Part shown: one piece after another, positions 52,422-62,424 of the stretch
How the letters are laid out: every line of letters starts with the position of its first letter
Numbering within the stretch: position 1 is the first letter of the stretch
Assembly (NCBI RefSeq): GCF_029543085.1
Contig: NZ_CP119967.1
Location: 1,886,501 to 1,950,500, forward strand
Reading direction: 5' to 3'
Source: Pseudomonas sp. A34-9
Lineage (GTDB): Bacteria; Pseudomonadota; Gammaproteobacteria; Pseudomonadales; Pseudomonadaceae
DNA length: 64,000 bases
Notes under the pieces: generated by a model
What the model was told of the DNA's origin: nothing
The model's input: the letters and a program-made list of their open reading frames with translations, nothing else
The model's database searches: none
Position numbers and translations under genes: made by a program

Positions 52422-53210
52422 TTACTCGGCAATCTGCAACTTGCGCGCCTCGGTGTACACGTAACGCACTTTCTCGTACTCGAACGGCGAATTCATCTGG
52501 CCGTAGCGGAAGCTGGTCTGATAACGCTTGTCGACCGCACGCAACGCCCAGATTTCCGGGTGGTTGGAGCTGACTTCCGAGACGTTGAGGAAGTTGATCG
52601 CCGATTCGGCGGTGTAGTCCACGGCCAGGCCTGCGGTGTCGCGGATATTCGACGGGCCGAGAATTGGCAGTACGAAGTAGGCGCCGCCCGGTACACCGTA
52701 GAAGCCCAGGGTCTGACCGAAGTCTTCGCTCTGGCGCGGCAGGCCCATGGCGGTGGCCGGGTCCCACAGGCCGGCGATGCCGATAGTGGTGTTGAGCAGC
52801 AGGCGCGCCGTGGTTTCCATCGAGCGCTGGCCCTTGAACTGCAACAGGCTGTTGACCAGGTTCGGCACGTCACCGAGGTTGTTGAAGAAGTTGCTCACCC
52901 CGGTGCGCACGAAGCTTGGCGTGATGTAGCGGTAGCCATCAACCACCGGCAGGAACACCCACTGGTCGAAGCGGTAGTTGAAGTGGTAAACCCGGCGGTT
53001 CCACGACTCCAGCGGATCGTAGACGTTCAGCGCATTGAGCGTCGAGCGCTCGAATTCGCGTTGGTCCAGCCCCGGGTTGAATTTGAGTTTGGACAGCGGC
53101 TCCTTGAAGCCGTCGCTGTCGACGACTACCGGCGCGTTGGCTTTACTGTTGTCGGCCTGGGCCACGCCTGCGCAGAGCAGCGCTGCCATCAGCAGGAGAT
53201 ATTTAGCCAC
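52422..53210 (-). CDS. mlaA: MlaA/VacJ phospholipid-transport protein
   Basis: This 262-aa outer-membrane component helps remove misplaced phospholipid from the outer leaflet. VacJ signatures are VYDPLESWNRRVYHFNYRFD, ITPSFVRTGVSNFFNNLGDV and EDFGQTLGFYGVPGGAYFVL. The N-terminus (MAKYLLLMAALLCAGVAQAD) reads as a cleaved signal peptide ending AQA. I see no canonical lipobox, unlike E. coli MlaA. It overlaps the upstream hydrolase gene by 8 bases. The mlaFEDCB genes are not here. Confidence 0.9.
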   Translation of the reverse strand: MAKYLLLMAALLCAGVAQADNSKANAPVVVDSDGFKEPLSKLKFNPGLDQREFERSTLNALNVYDPLESWNRRVYHFNYRFDQWVFLPVVDGYRYITPSFVRTGVSNFFNNLGDVPNLVNSLLQFKGQRSMETTARLLLNTTIGIAGLWDPATAMGLPRQSEDFGQTLGFYGVPGGAYFVLPILGPSNIRDTAGLAVDYTAESAINFLNVSEVSSNHPEIWALRAVDKRYQTSFRYGQMNSPFEYEKVRYVYTEARKLQIAE

Positions 53211-54501
53211 GGAAGAACTCCAGCATGGCGTCGCTGTTGACGCGGTAGTTAAGGTTGCCGCAATGGCCGCCCAGAGGGTAAACGGTCAGGCGATCACCGA
53301 AGGTCTTGCGCAGGAAACCGAGGTCGCCCGGGCCGAGGATCACGTCGTCGGCGTTGTGCATCACGGCGATTTTCGGGCTGTCGTGCAGGTAATCCTTGAG
53401 CGCGTACAGGCTGACCTGGTCGATCAGTTGCAACAGGCTGCCGCCGTCGGTGCGCGCACGCCACATCGGAATCACCTGATCGGTCAGGTAGCAGTCGAAG
53501 TCGCACTGCAGCGCTCGCTTGAGGAATGGCGTGAGGCTGGTGCCTTCGGTGATCGGGAATTTCGGTGGCGTGATCAGGCCACGGCGGTTGATCAGGTCGG
53601 ACGTGAAGGCAATGTCGGCCGCCGAGAAGCGGAAGGAGGTGCCGATCAGCATCGCCATCTGTTCGTTGGTCAGGTGTTGCTTGGACTGCTGGAAGTCGTA
53701 AAGCAGCGCGTCATTGAGGTCGATGTAGCCTTTCTGCTGGAAGTAGCGGGTCAGCTTGGACAGTACCAGCTCATAAAATGTCGTGCTGTTGTTGATGCCT
53801 TTGACTTCGGTTTGCACCAACTTGTCGAGGTTGGTGATCGAGGTGTAGAGGTTGACCGGCGGATTGAGCAGCAGAACTTTCTTGAAGTTGAAGCTGCGGC
53901 GCGTTTCGTCCAGGTGCGCAACGAAGGCGGCATCGAGGGCGCCGAGGCTGTAGCCGGTCAGGTAATACTCGGTGACGGGCAGCTTGGGATTCTGCGCGCG
54001 TACGGCCTGCATCACCCGGTACATGTCTTCGGCGTCTTCCTTGGTCACGCCCGGGGTGGCGAAGCGCGAGGCGGCGCTGATGAAGTCGAAACTGGTTGGC
54101 GAAGACAGCTGCACGACGTGGTAGCCGGCCTTGTAGTAGAGCTTTTTCAGGTACTCGTTGAGCGTGCTGTCATAGCGTGCGCCGGTGCCGGCGATCAGGA
54201 AGATCAGCGGGGCCGGTTTGTCCTGGGTGGCGATGCGGTAGGTGAGCTTTTTCACCGCCCAGAAGTTGTCCGGCAGGATGAACTCGCGCTCCGGGCGCAA
54301 CGTCAGGCTGCGGTCCGACTGATTGATGTCGTCGTCGAGCGGCAATTCCGGGCGCAAATCCGGCGGCGTCGTGGCGATGGTCGCCTCGAACGGGTTGGTC
54401 AGGGGGTAGCCATAACTGGCGGCATCGATATCTACCGCCAGTGCGGACGCACTCAAAATAAGGCCGCTGAACAGCGCGGCGAAGCGCAAGGAACGGAGCA
54501 T
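53203..54501 (-). CDS. Exported alpha/beta hydrolase-like protein
   Basis: This 432-aa protein has a signal peptide (LRFAALFSGLILSASALA). The hydrolase fold has oxyanion-type LIFLIAGTGARYDS, nucleophile elbow GYSLGAL (Ser in TGYSLGALDA), acid in HNADDVILGPGD and His in LGGHCGNLNYR. It has been annotated under misleading names elsewhere. Coupling by overlap to mlaA suggests a role in envelope lipid handling, perhaps as a lipase. This is inference. Confidence 0.82.
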   Translation of the reverse strand: MLRSLRFAALFSGLILSASALAVDIDAASYGYPLTNPFEATIATTPPDLRPELPLDDDINQSDRSLTLRPEREFILPDNFWAVKKLTYRIATQDKPAPLIFLIAGTGARYDSTLNEYLKKLYYKAGYHVVQLSSPTSFDFISAASRFATPGVTKEDAEDMYRVMQAVRAQNPKLPVTEYYLTGYSLGALDAAFVAHLDETRRSFNFKKVLLLNPPVNLYTSITNLDKLVQTEVKGINNSTTFYELVLSKLTRYFQQKGYIDLNDALLYDFQQSKQHLTNEQMAMLIGTSFRFSAADIAFTSDLINRRGLITPPKFPITEGTSLTPFLKRALQCDFDCYLTDQVIPMWRARTDGGSLLQLIDQVSLYALKDYLHDSPKIAVMHNADDVILGPGDLGFLRKTFGDRLTVYPLGGHCGNLNYRVNSDAMLEFFRG

Positions 54502-54725
54502 GACTAGATCCCTTAGAGGAAGGTGCCGAATGAAGTTCGCAGGCTATGACCACCGGGGTTGCGCCAAAGTGCCATGCTGCGGCACCAAACAGGCAGAATT
54601 CGGAGTAATAGTAGCTGGACGATACACGTTGCACGCCCTGAATGAACAGTTAACAGTTGTTAGTTCTTGCACACGGCTGGCGGCAGATTAAGCTGGCCGC
54701 CGATTTCCGAAGATTGGAGTGTTTC

Positions 54726-55094
54726 ATGTCCCGCCGTTTGCCCGTGATTTTGCTGCTCGTTCTATTGCCGTTGTGGCTGGCCGCCAGTTATGGCGCGCGT
54801 TATGGCTTTATGGAAGACGGAAAGTGGGTGGGCATCTGCGTCGACGAGGCCAGCCGTTGGGAGTGTCAGCTGCGCTCGAACCTGGGGCTGATGATTCACT
54901 TCAAGGTGCTGGGCTGGACGGCGCTGGGCGCGGCACTGCTCGGTTTTGCTGTGCCGGGGCGGGCAGGGTGGTGGCTGGCGGTGCTGGCACTGGTGTTCGG
55001 AGTGCCGGCGCTGGCGTTGTACAACACCACGTTGGCGGTGTTTGCGCTGGTGATTGCCGGGTTGCGGTTGGTCCGTAAGTCCCGCAGCGTCTGA
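54726..55094 (+). CDS. Small membrane protein, 122 aa
   Basis: A hydrophobic N-terminal segment (LPVILLLVLLPLWLAASYGA) is followed by a short periplasmic part with two Cys (GICVDEASRWECQ), then two or three further helices. ATG 54726 is preceded by TTGGAGTG at good spacing; a longer in-frame start at 54657 lacks an RBS. Family not recognised. The 54502-54725 gap toward the divergent hydrolase shows nothing certain. Confidence 0.7.
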   Translation: MSRRLPVILLLVLLPLWLAASYGARYGFMEDGKWVGICVDEASRWECQLRSNLGLMIHFKVLGWTALGAALLGFAVPGRAGWWLAVLALVFGVPALALYNTTLAVFALVIAGLRLVRKSRSV

Positions 55095-55102
55095 TCGTCA
55101 GC

Positions 55103-55170
55103 TATCGCGAGCAGGCTCACTCCTACAAGGGGAACGCATTCCAACCTGTAGGAGTGAGCCTGCTCGCGAT
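55103..55170. repeat. Inverted REP pair, GTAGGAGTGAGCC type
   Basis: TATCGCGAGCAGGCTCACTC (55104 onward) and GTAGGAGTGAGCCTGCTCGC (about 55148 onward) are complementary copies with a 22-base centre, placed between convergent genes. Confidence 0.85.
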
Positions 55171-55192
55171 TAAGCATTTCAGCCAATGAATA

Positions 55193-56746
55193 TTAAATCT
55201 TGTGAACGCGCAGGCAGCGCCACAACGCAACCACCATCAACCCACTAACCAACGCCCAACCCCACGCCTGCTGATTCTGCAACCCTTCCTCATACAACTG
55301 CGGCGCAATTCCCGCACCGATGATAAAGGTCAGCAGAGCAATCTCGCGACGCGGCACGCTGACCGGCCGGCACAGGTAAACCAGCGCCGGCAGCACAAAC
55401 GCCATGCTCGCAAAGCTGCGATAACGCGCATCGAACACCATTTCCAGCATCATCACCGCCGCTGCAAAACCGGCGGCTACCACCAGCCACCCGGCACGAC
55501 GCTCAAGCAGGTTGAAGGCTTTTTCACGCCAGCCAGTACGAGCGCTCAATGTCAGCGCGGCATGTGCAAGCACCAATAGATTCAGTGCCGTCAACAACCC
55601 GACCCACAGCCACTCGCTGGCAAACCGTGTGGTGACTCGCGCCAGATCGCCCCAGGCGCCAATCGAACAAGCGGCGAGGGCGCCCAGCAGCGGCAAGATC
55701 AGTGCCGAACGGGTCGTGCGAACCCGGCCGCCGAGCATCAGCGTGCCAAGGAAGATCAACCCCCCGACCGCCAGCCATTCCTTCCAGTACGGCACATTGG
55801 TCACCGGCCCGGCCAGCACACCCTTGTCCTGACGATCGGCGTCAAACAAGCCCCAATACCCACCGACCGCGCCTTCACTGCCGCGCTTCCACGGCTGGTC
55901 AAACGCTTCGATCAGGTTGTAATGCCAGCCTTCCTTCTCGGCCATCGCGACAAAACCACGAATGAACTTGGCCTCGTTGACCCGGCTCGGCAGGGCGGTC
56001 TCGCGCTGGCGGCCTTCGCTCGGCCAGCCGGTTTCGCCAATCATCACGTCTTTCGGTGCGAATTTATTGCCGAACACCTGACGCACATCCGCGACATGTT
56101 GCAGGGCGACATCAATGTTCGACGGATCATCCTCCCAGTACGGCAGCAGGTGGATAGTCAGGAAATCCACCGCTGGCGCGACTTCCGGATGCTTGAGCCA
56201 GAACTCCCAGACATCGGCATAGGTGACCGGTTGCTTGACCTGGCTCTTGACCTTATTGATCAGCTTCGCCAGTTGCGCGCCCGTGACTTCCTTGCGCAGC
56301 AGCGCTTCGTTGCCGACGATCACCGCGCTGACCACGTCCGGGTTGGCGTTGGCCGATTTGATCAGCAGGTCGACTTCTTTCTCGGTGTCCACCGGGTTGC
56401 TGTTGACCCATGCGCCGATCATCAATTTCAAACCGTGTTTGCGCGCCAGATCCGGCAGTGCTTCCAGGCCTGTCATCGAATAAGTGCGAATGCACTCAAA
56501 GCGTGTCGTCAGCAATGCGAGGTCGGCGTCCATGCGCTCCGGACGCAGCTTGAAGGGCACGTCGAACGGCGACTGGTCTTTGTCGAATGGGGTGTAGGAG
56601 GCGCATTGCAGCTTGTGCGTCGGGGTCGCTGCGTCCGGCAGGATCACCGGTTGGCCGAGGCCGTACCAAAAGCCAGCGAGTGCAAACAGCCCTAGCAGGC
56701 AGGCGAAGAGATAAGGCAAGAAAGGGAAACGGGAAGTCGCGGACAT
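55193..56746 (-). CDS. GH17-type membrane beta-1,3-glucan enzyme
   Basis: This 517-aa protein has an N-terminal membrane anchor (LPYLFACLLGLFALAGFWYG). A GH17-like catalytic domain spans about 50-330, with acid Glu in VIVGNEALLRKE and nucleophile Glu in VMIGETGWPSEGR. About six C-terminal membrane helices follow. Similar proteobacterial GH17 proteins are non-Leloir beta-glucosyltransferases acting on periplasmic glucans. ATG 56746 (MSATSRFPFL) is the likely start. Confidence 0.82.
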   Translation of the reverse strand: MSATSRFPFLPYLFACLLGLFALAGFWYGLGQPVILPDAATPTHKLQCASYTPFDKDQSPFDVPFKLRPERMDADLALLTTRFECIRTYSMTGLEALPDLARKHGLKLMIGAWVNSNPVDTEKEVDLLIKSANANPDVVSAVIVGNEALLRKEVTGAQLAKLINKVKSQVKQPVTYADVWEFWLKHPEVAPAVDFLTIHLLPYWEDDPSNIDVALQHVADVRQVFGNKFAPKDVMIGETGWPSEGRQRETALPSRVNEAKFIRGFVAMAEKEGWHYNLIEAFDQPWKRGSEGAVGGYWGLFDADRQDKGVLAGPVTNVPYWKEWLAVGGLIFLGTLMLGGRVRTTRSALILPLLGALAACSIGAWGDLARVTTRFASEWLWVGLLTALNLLVLAHAALTLSARTGWREKAFNLLERRAGWLVVAAGFAAAVMMLEMVFDARYRSFASMAFVLPALVYLCRPVSVPRREIALLTFIIGAGIAPQLYEEGLQNQQAWGWALVSGLMVVALWRCLRVHKI

Positions 56747-57074
56747 GGTCAGGCCGAGTGGCTGCAAAGCGACGCATGTTACCTGCATTTATAGAGGGGT
56801 TGGTGGCCCGCATGATTTTGACATGCAAAGTTCGGGCGGATTGTCTGGCGCCAAATATCCGCACGCAGTTAATGGCCTTCTGATGTCGTTTCTCGTTGTC
56901 TTGAGGTCGCTGACAGAGCAGGTCGCGTGCGGCGTGAGGTTGATGATCAAAGCGTCAGCACTCCACTGATGTTCCAGCGAGTTTGCGGTCAGGCGTGATG
57001 GGGGCGCTGTGCACCATAACAATACGTTGATACCGCCCGTCATCCGTCGGGCGCAGCATTTCGGGGAAGTAACG

Positions 57075-57926
57075 ATGAAGATGCGACGACTTTTAAGCGC
57101 AGGTGCCGCTCTGGCGCTTGCGATGGGCGCAACACTGGCCAGCGCGGAAACCAAGACCCTGAACATCGGTTACGTTGACGGCTGGTCCGACAGCGTTGCG
57201 ACCACGCACGTGGCAGCCGAGGTCATCAAGCAGAAACTCGGCTACGACGTGAAGCTGCAAGCCGTCGCCACCGGGATCATGTGGCAGGGCGTTGCCACCG
57301 GCAAACTCGACGCCATGCTCTCGGCCTGGCTGCCCGTGACCCACGGCGAATACTGGACGAAGAACAAGGATCTGGTCGTCGATTACGGCCCGAACTTCAA
57401 GGATGCAAAAATCGGCCTGATCGTGCCGGAGTACGTCAAGGCCAAGTCGATTGAAGACCTGAAAACCGATGACACCTTCAAGAATCGCATCGTCGGCATC
57501 GACGCCGGTTCAGGCGTGATGCTCAAGACCGATCAGGCGATCAAGGACTACGGTCTCGACAAATACAGCCTCAAAGCCAGTTCCGGCGCCGGCATGATTG
57601 CCGAGCTGACCCGTGCCGAGAAGAAAAACGAATCCATCGCTGTCACCGGTTGGGTGCCGCACTGGATGTTCGCCAAGTGGAAACTGCGCTTCCTTGACGA
57701 CCCGAAAGGCGTGTACGGCGCAGCAGAAACCGTAAACAGCATCGGCAGCAAAGAACTCGCTACCAAAGCACCGGAAGTGGCCAAGTTCCTGAAGAACTTC
57801 CAGTGGGCGTCGAAAGACGAGATCGGCGAAGTGATGCTGGCCATTCAGGACGGTGCCAAACCTGAAGCAGCGGCCAAGGATTGGGTGGCCAAACACCCGG
57901 ATCGCGTGGCTGACTGGACTAAATAA
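57075..57926 (+). CDS. Glycine betaine/choline-type binding protein
   Basis: This 283-aa OpuAC-family periplasmic binding protein has a signal peptide (RLLSAGAALALAMGATLASA). Ligand-pocket Trp residues occur in YVDGWSDSVATTHVA, LSAWLPVTHGEYW and VTGWVPHWMFAKW. ATG 57075 is chosen for the signal peptide. No permease or ATPase gene is adjacent. Pseudomonas is known for orphan binding proteins of this type (CaiX, BetX) that feed a shared Cbc transporter. Substrate not assigned. Confidence 0.85.
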   Translation: MKMRRLLSAGAALALAMGATLASAETKTLNIGYVDGWSDSVATTHVAAEVIKQKLGYDVKLQAVATGIMWQGVATGKLDAMLSAWLPVTHGEYWTKNKDLVVDYGPNFKDAKIGLIVPEYVKAKSIEDLKTDDTFKNRIVGIDAGSGVMLKTDQAIKDYGLDKYSLKASSGAGMIAELTRAEKKNESIAVTGWVPHWMFAKWKLRFLDDPKGVYGAAETVNSIGSKELATKAPEVAKFLKNFQWASKDEIGEVMLAIQDGAKPEAAAKDWVAKHPDRVADWTK

Positions 57927-57944
57927 CCGCCACACCGCCATACC

Positions 57945-58036
57945 CCTGTAGGAGTGAGCCTGCTCGCGATAGCGTCCTGTCAGTTGATGAAAATGTCGAC
58001 TGATCAGACGCCATCGCGAGCAGGCGCACTCCTACA
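57945..58036. repeat. Inverted REP pair, GTAGGAGTGAGCC type
   Basis: TGTAGGAGTGAGCCTGCTCG (57949 onward) and CGCGAGCAGGCGCACTCCTA (about 58015-58034) form arms with one mismatch, the third copy of this variant within 6 kb. Confidence 0.85.
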
Positions 58037-58168
58037 GTTGTTTTGGGGTGTACCGGAGAATGGCAAATACGTCATGGCGTTCTACTACTAAGGTCGTCTG
58101 TTACCGCTCTCGCAGCCGCATACATTAGCTATGTTCCAACAATAATCTGTGCTGCGAGGATAAAAACA

Positions 58169-58480
58169 ATGAACGACAGCATTTACCTCTCGATTCAAAA
58201 CAGTCCCCGATTCAAGGAGCTGGTCAAGAAAAGGGAACGATTCGCCTGGATTCTCTCGGCAATCATGCTCGGGCTGTACTCCGCATTCATTCTGTTGATC
58301 GCATACGGGCCGCAAGTGCTCGGGGCGAAACTCAGTCCTGGATCTTCGATTACCTGGGGCATTCCGATCGGTGTCGGCCTGATTATCTCGGCCTTCGTCC
58401 TGACCGGTATCTACGTGCGCCGTGCCAATGGCGAGTTTGACGACCTGAACAATGCGATTCTCAAGGAGGCTCAGCAATGA
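58169..58480 (+). CDS. yjcH: DUF485 protein YjcH
   Basis: This 103-aa membrane protein has two helices ([39 protein letters not shown]) and the family start [20 protein letters not shown]. It always accompanies actP. RBS GCGAGGA (58154-58160) favours ATG 58169. It overlaps actP by 4 bases. Confidence 0.93.
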   Translation: MNDSIYLSIQNSPRFKELVKKRERFAWILSAIMLGLYSAFILLIAYGPQVLGAKLSPGSSITWGIPIGVGLIISAFVLTGIYVRRANGEFDDLNNAILKEAQQ

Positions 58481-60135
58481 TCCGGCGTCTACTGGCTCTT
58501 CTGAGCATCTCGGCGTTTGCGCCAGCCGTCTGGGCCGCTGACGCCCTGACCGGCGAAGTCCATAAACAACCGCTCAACGTCGCTGCGATCGCCATGTTCG
58601 TGGTGTTCGTCGGTGCAACCTTGTGCATCACTTACTGGGCGTCCAAGCGCAACAAGTCGGCTGCCGACTACTATGCGGCGGGCGGCAAGATCACCGGTTT
58701 CCAGAACGGTCTGGCGATTGCCGGTGACTACATGTCGGCGGCGTCCTTCCTGGGGATTTCCGCGCTGGTGTTCACCTCCGGCTACGATGGCCTGATCTAC
58801 TCGATCGGCTTCCTGGTGGGCTGGCCGATCATTCTGTTCCTGATCGCCGAGCGTCTGCGTAACCTGGGTAAATACACCTTTGCCGACGTCGCGTCCTACC
58901 GCCTCGGGCAAACCCAGATCCGCACGCTGTCGGCCTGTGGTTCGCTGGTGGTGGTGGCGTTCTACCTGATCGCGCAAATGGTCGGTGCCGGCAAGCTGAT
59001 CCAGCTGCTGTTCGGTCTCGATTACTACGTGGCGGTGATTCTGGTAGGGATCCTGATGTGCATGTACGTGCTGTTCGGCGGCATGCTGGCGACCACCTGG
59101 GTGCAGATCATCAAGGCGGTGCTGTTGCTGTCCGGTGCCTCGTTCATGGCGCTGATGGTGATGAAGCACGTCAACTTCGACTTCAACATGCTGTTCTCCG
59201 AGGCGATCAAGGTTCACCCGAAAGGTGAGGCGATCATGAGCCCCGGCGGTCTGGTGAAAGATCCGATTTCGGCGTTCTCGCTGGGCCTGGCGCTGATGTT
59301 CGGTACAGCTGGCCTGCCGCACATTCTGATGCGCTTCTTCACCGTAAGTGACGCCAAAGAAGCGCGTAAGAGCGTGCTCTACGCCACTGGCTTCATTGGT
59401 TACTTCTACATCCTGACCTTCATCATCGGCTTCGGCGCGATCCTGCTGGTCAGCACCAACCCGGCCTTTAAAGATGCGGCGGGCGCTCTGCTCGGTGGCA
59501 ACAATATGGCGGCGGTGCACCTGGCTGACGCGGTGGGCGGCAGTATCTTCCTTGGCTTTATTTCGGCGGTAGCGTTTGCGACCATTCTGGCAGTAGTGGC
59601 GGGTCTGACCCTGGCCGGTGCTTCGGCGGTGTCTCACGACCTGTATGCCAGCGTGATCAAGAAGGGCAAGGCCAACGAGAAGGATGAGATTCGCGTTTCG
59701 AAGATCACCACGATTGCGCTGGGTGTGTTGGCTATCGGCCTGGGCATTCTGTTCGAAAGCCAGAACATTGCGTTCATGGTGGGTCTGGCGTTCTCGATCG
59801 CGGCTAGCTGTAACTTCCCGGTGTTGTTGCTCTCCATGTACTGGAAGAAATTGACTACCCGTGGCGCGATGATTGGCGGGTGGTTGGGGCTGGTGAGTGC
59901 GGTGGGGCTGATGATTCTTGGCCCGACCATTTGGGTGCAGATTCTGCATCATGAGAAGGCGATCTTCCCTTACGAGTATCCGGCGCTGTTTTCGATGATC
60001 ATTGCCTTTGTCGGGATCTGGTTCTTCTCGATTACTGACAAGTCGGCGGCTGCGGATAACGAACGGGCGCTGTTCTTCCCGCAGTTTGTGCGTTCGCAGA
60101 CGGGGTTGGGGGCGAGTGGGGCGGTTTCGCATTGA
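58477..60135 (+). CDS. actP: Cation/acetate symporter ActP
   Basis: This 552-aa sodium:solute symporter imports acetate, glyoxylate and similar small acids. It has a signal-like first helix, then the SSS family run [38 protein letters not shown] and [20 protein letters not shown], with about 13 membrane segments. It forms one operon with yjcH and is followed by a terminator at 60165. Confidence 0.95.
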   Translation: MIRRLLALLSISAFAPAVWAADALTGEVHKQPLNVAAIAMFVVFVGATLCITYWASKRNKSAADYYAAGGKITGFQNGLAIAGDYMSAASFLGISALVFTSGYDGLIYSIGFLVGWPIILFLIAERLRNLGKYTFADVASYRLGQTQIRTLSACGSLVVVAFYLIAQMVGAGKLIQLLFGLDYYVAVILVGILMCMYVLFGGMLATTWVQIIKAVLLLSGASFMALMVMKHVNFDFNMLFSEAIKVHPKGEAIMSPGGLVKDPISAFSLGLALMFGTAGLPHILMRFFTVSDAKEARKSVLYATGFIGYFYILTFIIGFGAILLVSTNPAFKDAAGALLGGNNMAAVHLADAVGGSIFLGFISAVAFATILAVVAGLTLAGASAVSHDLYASVIKKGKANEKDEIRVSKITTIALGVLAIGLGILFESQNIAFMVGLAFSIAASCNFPVLLLSMYWKKLTTRGAMIGGWLGLVSAVGLMILGPTIWVQILHHEKAIFPYEYPALFSMIIAFVGIWFFSITDKSAAADNERALFFPQFVRSQTGLGASGAVSH

Positions 60136-60164
60136 TGGTTTGATGGTTTTGTAGTGTTGTGCTG

Positions 60165-60196
60165 AATGCCCCGGTTGAGAGATCGGGGCATTTTTT
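60165..60196 (+). terminator. Terminator of yjcH-actP
   Basis: AATGCCCCG (60165-60173) pairs with CGGGGCATT (60184-60192), followed by T6 (60191-60196). It is 30 bp after the actP stop. Confidence 0.92.
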
Positions 60197-60227
60197 GTGG
60201 GCGGTTATCGAGCAGGCTGTGTTTTTT

Positions 60228-60530
60228 GTGCGGATCGTGTGCATATCCGTTGCTGCGGTAACGGCTTCTTAGGGTTCCGCCCTTACGGCGGGTCACTTTT
60301 TACAGACGCCGAAAAAGTAACCAAAAAGGCTTGCTCCTACGTGCGGCCCGCTCGCTAGGGCTCGGGGTCCCTTCGCTCCGGGATCGATCCGGGCGCAGCG
60401 CCTACGGTTTGCTTCGCTGCACCTCCTCTCGCTGTGTTTGGCTTCGCCAAACGGTCGCTGCGCTCCCACACCCGGATCAATCCCTTCACTCAGCCTTCCG
60501 ACGTCGCCTTACAGATCAAAAGCTGCAGCC
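60228..60530. repeat. Pseudomonas intergenic repeat block A
   Basis: This non-coding block starts GCGGATCGTGTGCATATCCG and includes TACAGACGCCGAAAAAGTAACC, cut here to its key part GACGCCGAAAAAGTAAC. Many short palindromes follow (CCCTTCGCTCCGGGATCG, GTTTGGCTTCGCCAAACGG). An inverted, diverged copy of its first 90 bases lies at 62425-62515, on the far side of the IS element. It has no convincing gene; the open frames are chance. Confidence 0.7.
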
Positions 60531-60599
60531 GAGCTAACGCTCATCCTGTTGAGTGGTGAAGAGCGGGTGTTCGGCTTTGGTTTTGTGGTGGATTCGCCC

Positions 60600-61110
60600 C
60601 TCATCGGAACGCCGCCCGCCCAGCCCTCTCCCGAGGGAGAGGGAGCCGATTTGTGGGCTTTTCAAGATCTGAGTTCAACGCGGTATCGCACGTCGGCGTA
60701 TCTCCCCAAACACCGCGATCAGTCCCCTCTCCCTCCAGGCGTGGGAGTGGGAGGGCGGGCCGATTTGTGTGCTTTTCAAAACCTGAGTTCAACGCGGTAT
60801 GGCACGTCGGCGTAGCTCCCCCAAACACCTCGATCAGTCCCCTCTCCCTCGGGGAGAGGGCTAGGGTGAGGGGCTCTTGATCTGGCTTGTGATCTTGCTT
60901 TGGCTTTGGCTTTTGACTTTTTGCCCCATCGGCAGGCCGAGCGAAGGTGTTCATCCGGGGGGTAGGCGCGCAGCGCCGTGCGGCGCAGCCGCATACATCG
61001 AGAGGAGGTGCAGCGAAGCAAACCGTAGGCGATGCCCCCGGATGGACACCGTAGCGAGGGAACACTGAGCCTCAGCGAAGTGCCGTACGCCAGGGGCATG
61101 AACGGGACAA
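60600..61110. repeat. Repeat block B, CCCTCTCC and TCGAGAGGAGGTGCAGC units
   Basis: This gene-free stretch has two near-identical direct segments (GAGTTCAACGCGGTATCGCA at about 60670, and GAGTTCAACGCGGTATGGCA at about 60784), each with CCCCTCTCCCT elements. From about 60955 it holds a diverged inverted relative of block A (GAGGAGGTGCAGCGAAGCAA versus TTGCTTCGCTGCACCTCCTC at 60408). It borders the IS at 61111. Confidence 0.65.
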
Positions 61111-62410
61111 CCACATAGATAACAGTTAAGTTCAGGCACATGGGTAACACCTGATCACTTATTTTTGATTACTTTGAGCGTCAGATAACCATCCTTAGCG
61201 TCTCGTTCATCAACACGTCCCAGTAGAACAGGCCCAAAGATGATGTCCCAAACACCCTCGCTGATGCTCTCCAATCCGACTATCTGATGTTTCAGGACAT
61301 AGCCCACATAGATTCTGAGCCTTCCTTTGTTCACTACGCCGTTGGAGTCCGTTCGGTATGCCTCAACATGGCTGGGGTATTTCATCTCCGGCAACTTTCT
61401 CGGAAATACCCGTGAAGAGCTGATGTAGCAAGAGGCCGGGGTTTTCTGCCCCAATGCCTCATGAAAACGCTCATGATTATAGTGCTGCATGAACAGATCA
61501 AAATGCTTCTGCTGAGCTCCCCACTCAATTTCCGGCGGTCTTGGCAATGTACTTTTAAGCGTGCGGTGCATGCGTTCATGCCGTCCGTTTTGCTCAGGTC
61601 GCCCAGGTTGAGTCCGCTCATGAATGATGCCTAGACGAGCCCACCAAATGGATAATTGTGATAACCCCGCACGCCCGCCGCTGGCAAAAGGGACACCGTT
61701 ATCAGTGCGGATCCGCTCAGGCATCCCATACGTCTTAAATAACCGTTCGAAGGTGGCTTTGGCGTCCTTGAAAGTCGTGCTCGGCATACTTTCACAAGCC
61801 AGTAAAAATCGACTGGCGTGATCCATTACCGTCAACGGGTAACACCAGACACCGTCTCCTGTCAGGTATTGGCCTTTGTAATCAGCGCTCCAGAGCTGAT
61901 TAGGAAGGTCGGCTTTCTGGAGTGGTTTTGGATAGACAGCGACACGCTGACGCAACCGTCGAGACACCACTAGCCCCGCTTTTTTAAGCACGTTGTAGAT
62001 CGTGGTTTTGGAGGGCGGCGGCTGATCTGGAAACCGCTCTTGCAGGGCTGTCTGGATCTTTTTCGGGCCCGGCGTGGTTTGACCTTGGCGCCGCAGCTCA
62101 AGAATGGCTTCTTTGACCGCAAACGGCACAGCCTGTGCTTGAGAATGACGCTTGCGACTGCACTCCGCCAAGCCATTGATGCTGTCCGCGTTGTAGCGGG
62201 CCACCCACTTGTAGCCAGTCTTGCGACTGATGCTGTGAGCCGCACAGAGTTGACTGAAGTTGAGCCGACCGGACAGATAGTCGGCGATGAACATCACTTT
62301 AAGGTCCATAGGTTTCAGCTCTCGCCACGGCATGGTCAGATCCTCGGAATCGACCAGTGCCAGTTAAAAACTGTTACCTATGTGCTTGAACTGTTTTGTT
62401 ACCTATGTGG
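61111..62410 (-). mobile_element. IS481-type insertion sequence, about 1.3 kb
   Basis: The ends are inverted: the left end reads CCACATAGATAACAGTTAAG and the right end, complemented, CCACATAGGTAACAAAACAG. Both continue to an inner GTTCAGGCACATGGGTAACA/GTTCAAGCACATAGGTAACA. They match at about 31 of 37 positions. One transposase gene fills the interior. I could not find a clear target duplication (flanks GGGACAA and GTGAGTC). The exact outer boundary is uncertain by a few bases. Confidence 0.8.
61155..62333 (-). CDS. IS481-family DDE transposase
   Basis: This 392-aa protein has an N-terminal helix-turn-helix (FSQLCAAHSISRKTGYKWVA) and an rve integrase core with DDE residues in WSADYKGQYL, IRTDNGVPFAS and RPEQNGRHERMHRTLK. 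The C-terminal tail is basic. The frame is intact, so the element may be active. It lies inside the inverted ends at 61111 and 62410. Confidence 0.9.
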   Translation of the reverse strand: MPWRELKPMDLKVMFIADYLSGRLNFSQLCAAHSISRKTGYKWVARYNADSINGLAECSRKRHSQAQAVPFAVKEAILELRRQGQTTPGPKKIQTALQERFPDQPPPSKTTIYNVLKKAGLVVSRRLRQRVAVYPKPLQKADLPNQLWSADYKGQYLTGDGVWCYPLTVMDHASRFLLACESMPSTTFKDAKATFERLFKTYGMPERIRTDNGVPFASGGRAGLSQLSIWWARLGIIHERTQPGRPEQNGRHERMHRTLKSTLPRPPEIEWGAQQKHFDLFMQHYNHERFHEALGQKTPASCYISSSRVFPRKLPEMKYPSHVEAYRTDSNGVVNKGRLRIYVGYVLKHQIVGLESISEGVWDIIFGPVLLGRVDERDAKDGYLTLKVIKNK

Positions 62411-62424
62411 GTGAGTCATACCGG

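Noticed and set aside
58043..58168. Upstream extension of the DUF485 gene to 58043
   Set aside because: The added 42 residues have no RBS and start within a REP-adjacent segment, while ATG 58169 has a good RBS and the family start.
60331..61150. Several 60-150 aa ORFs on both strands before the IS element
   Set aside because: They follow low-complexity repeats (CCCTCTCCC, GCTTCGC palindromes), overlap each other on both strands and lack RBS or known domains.
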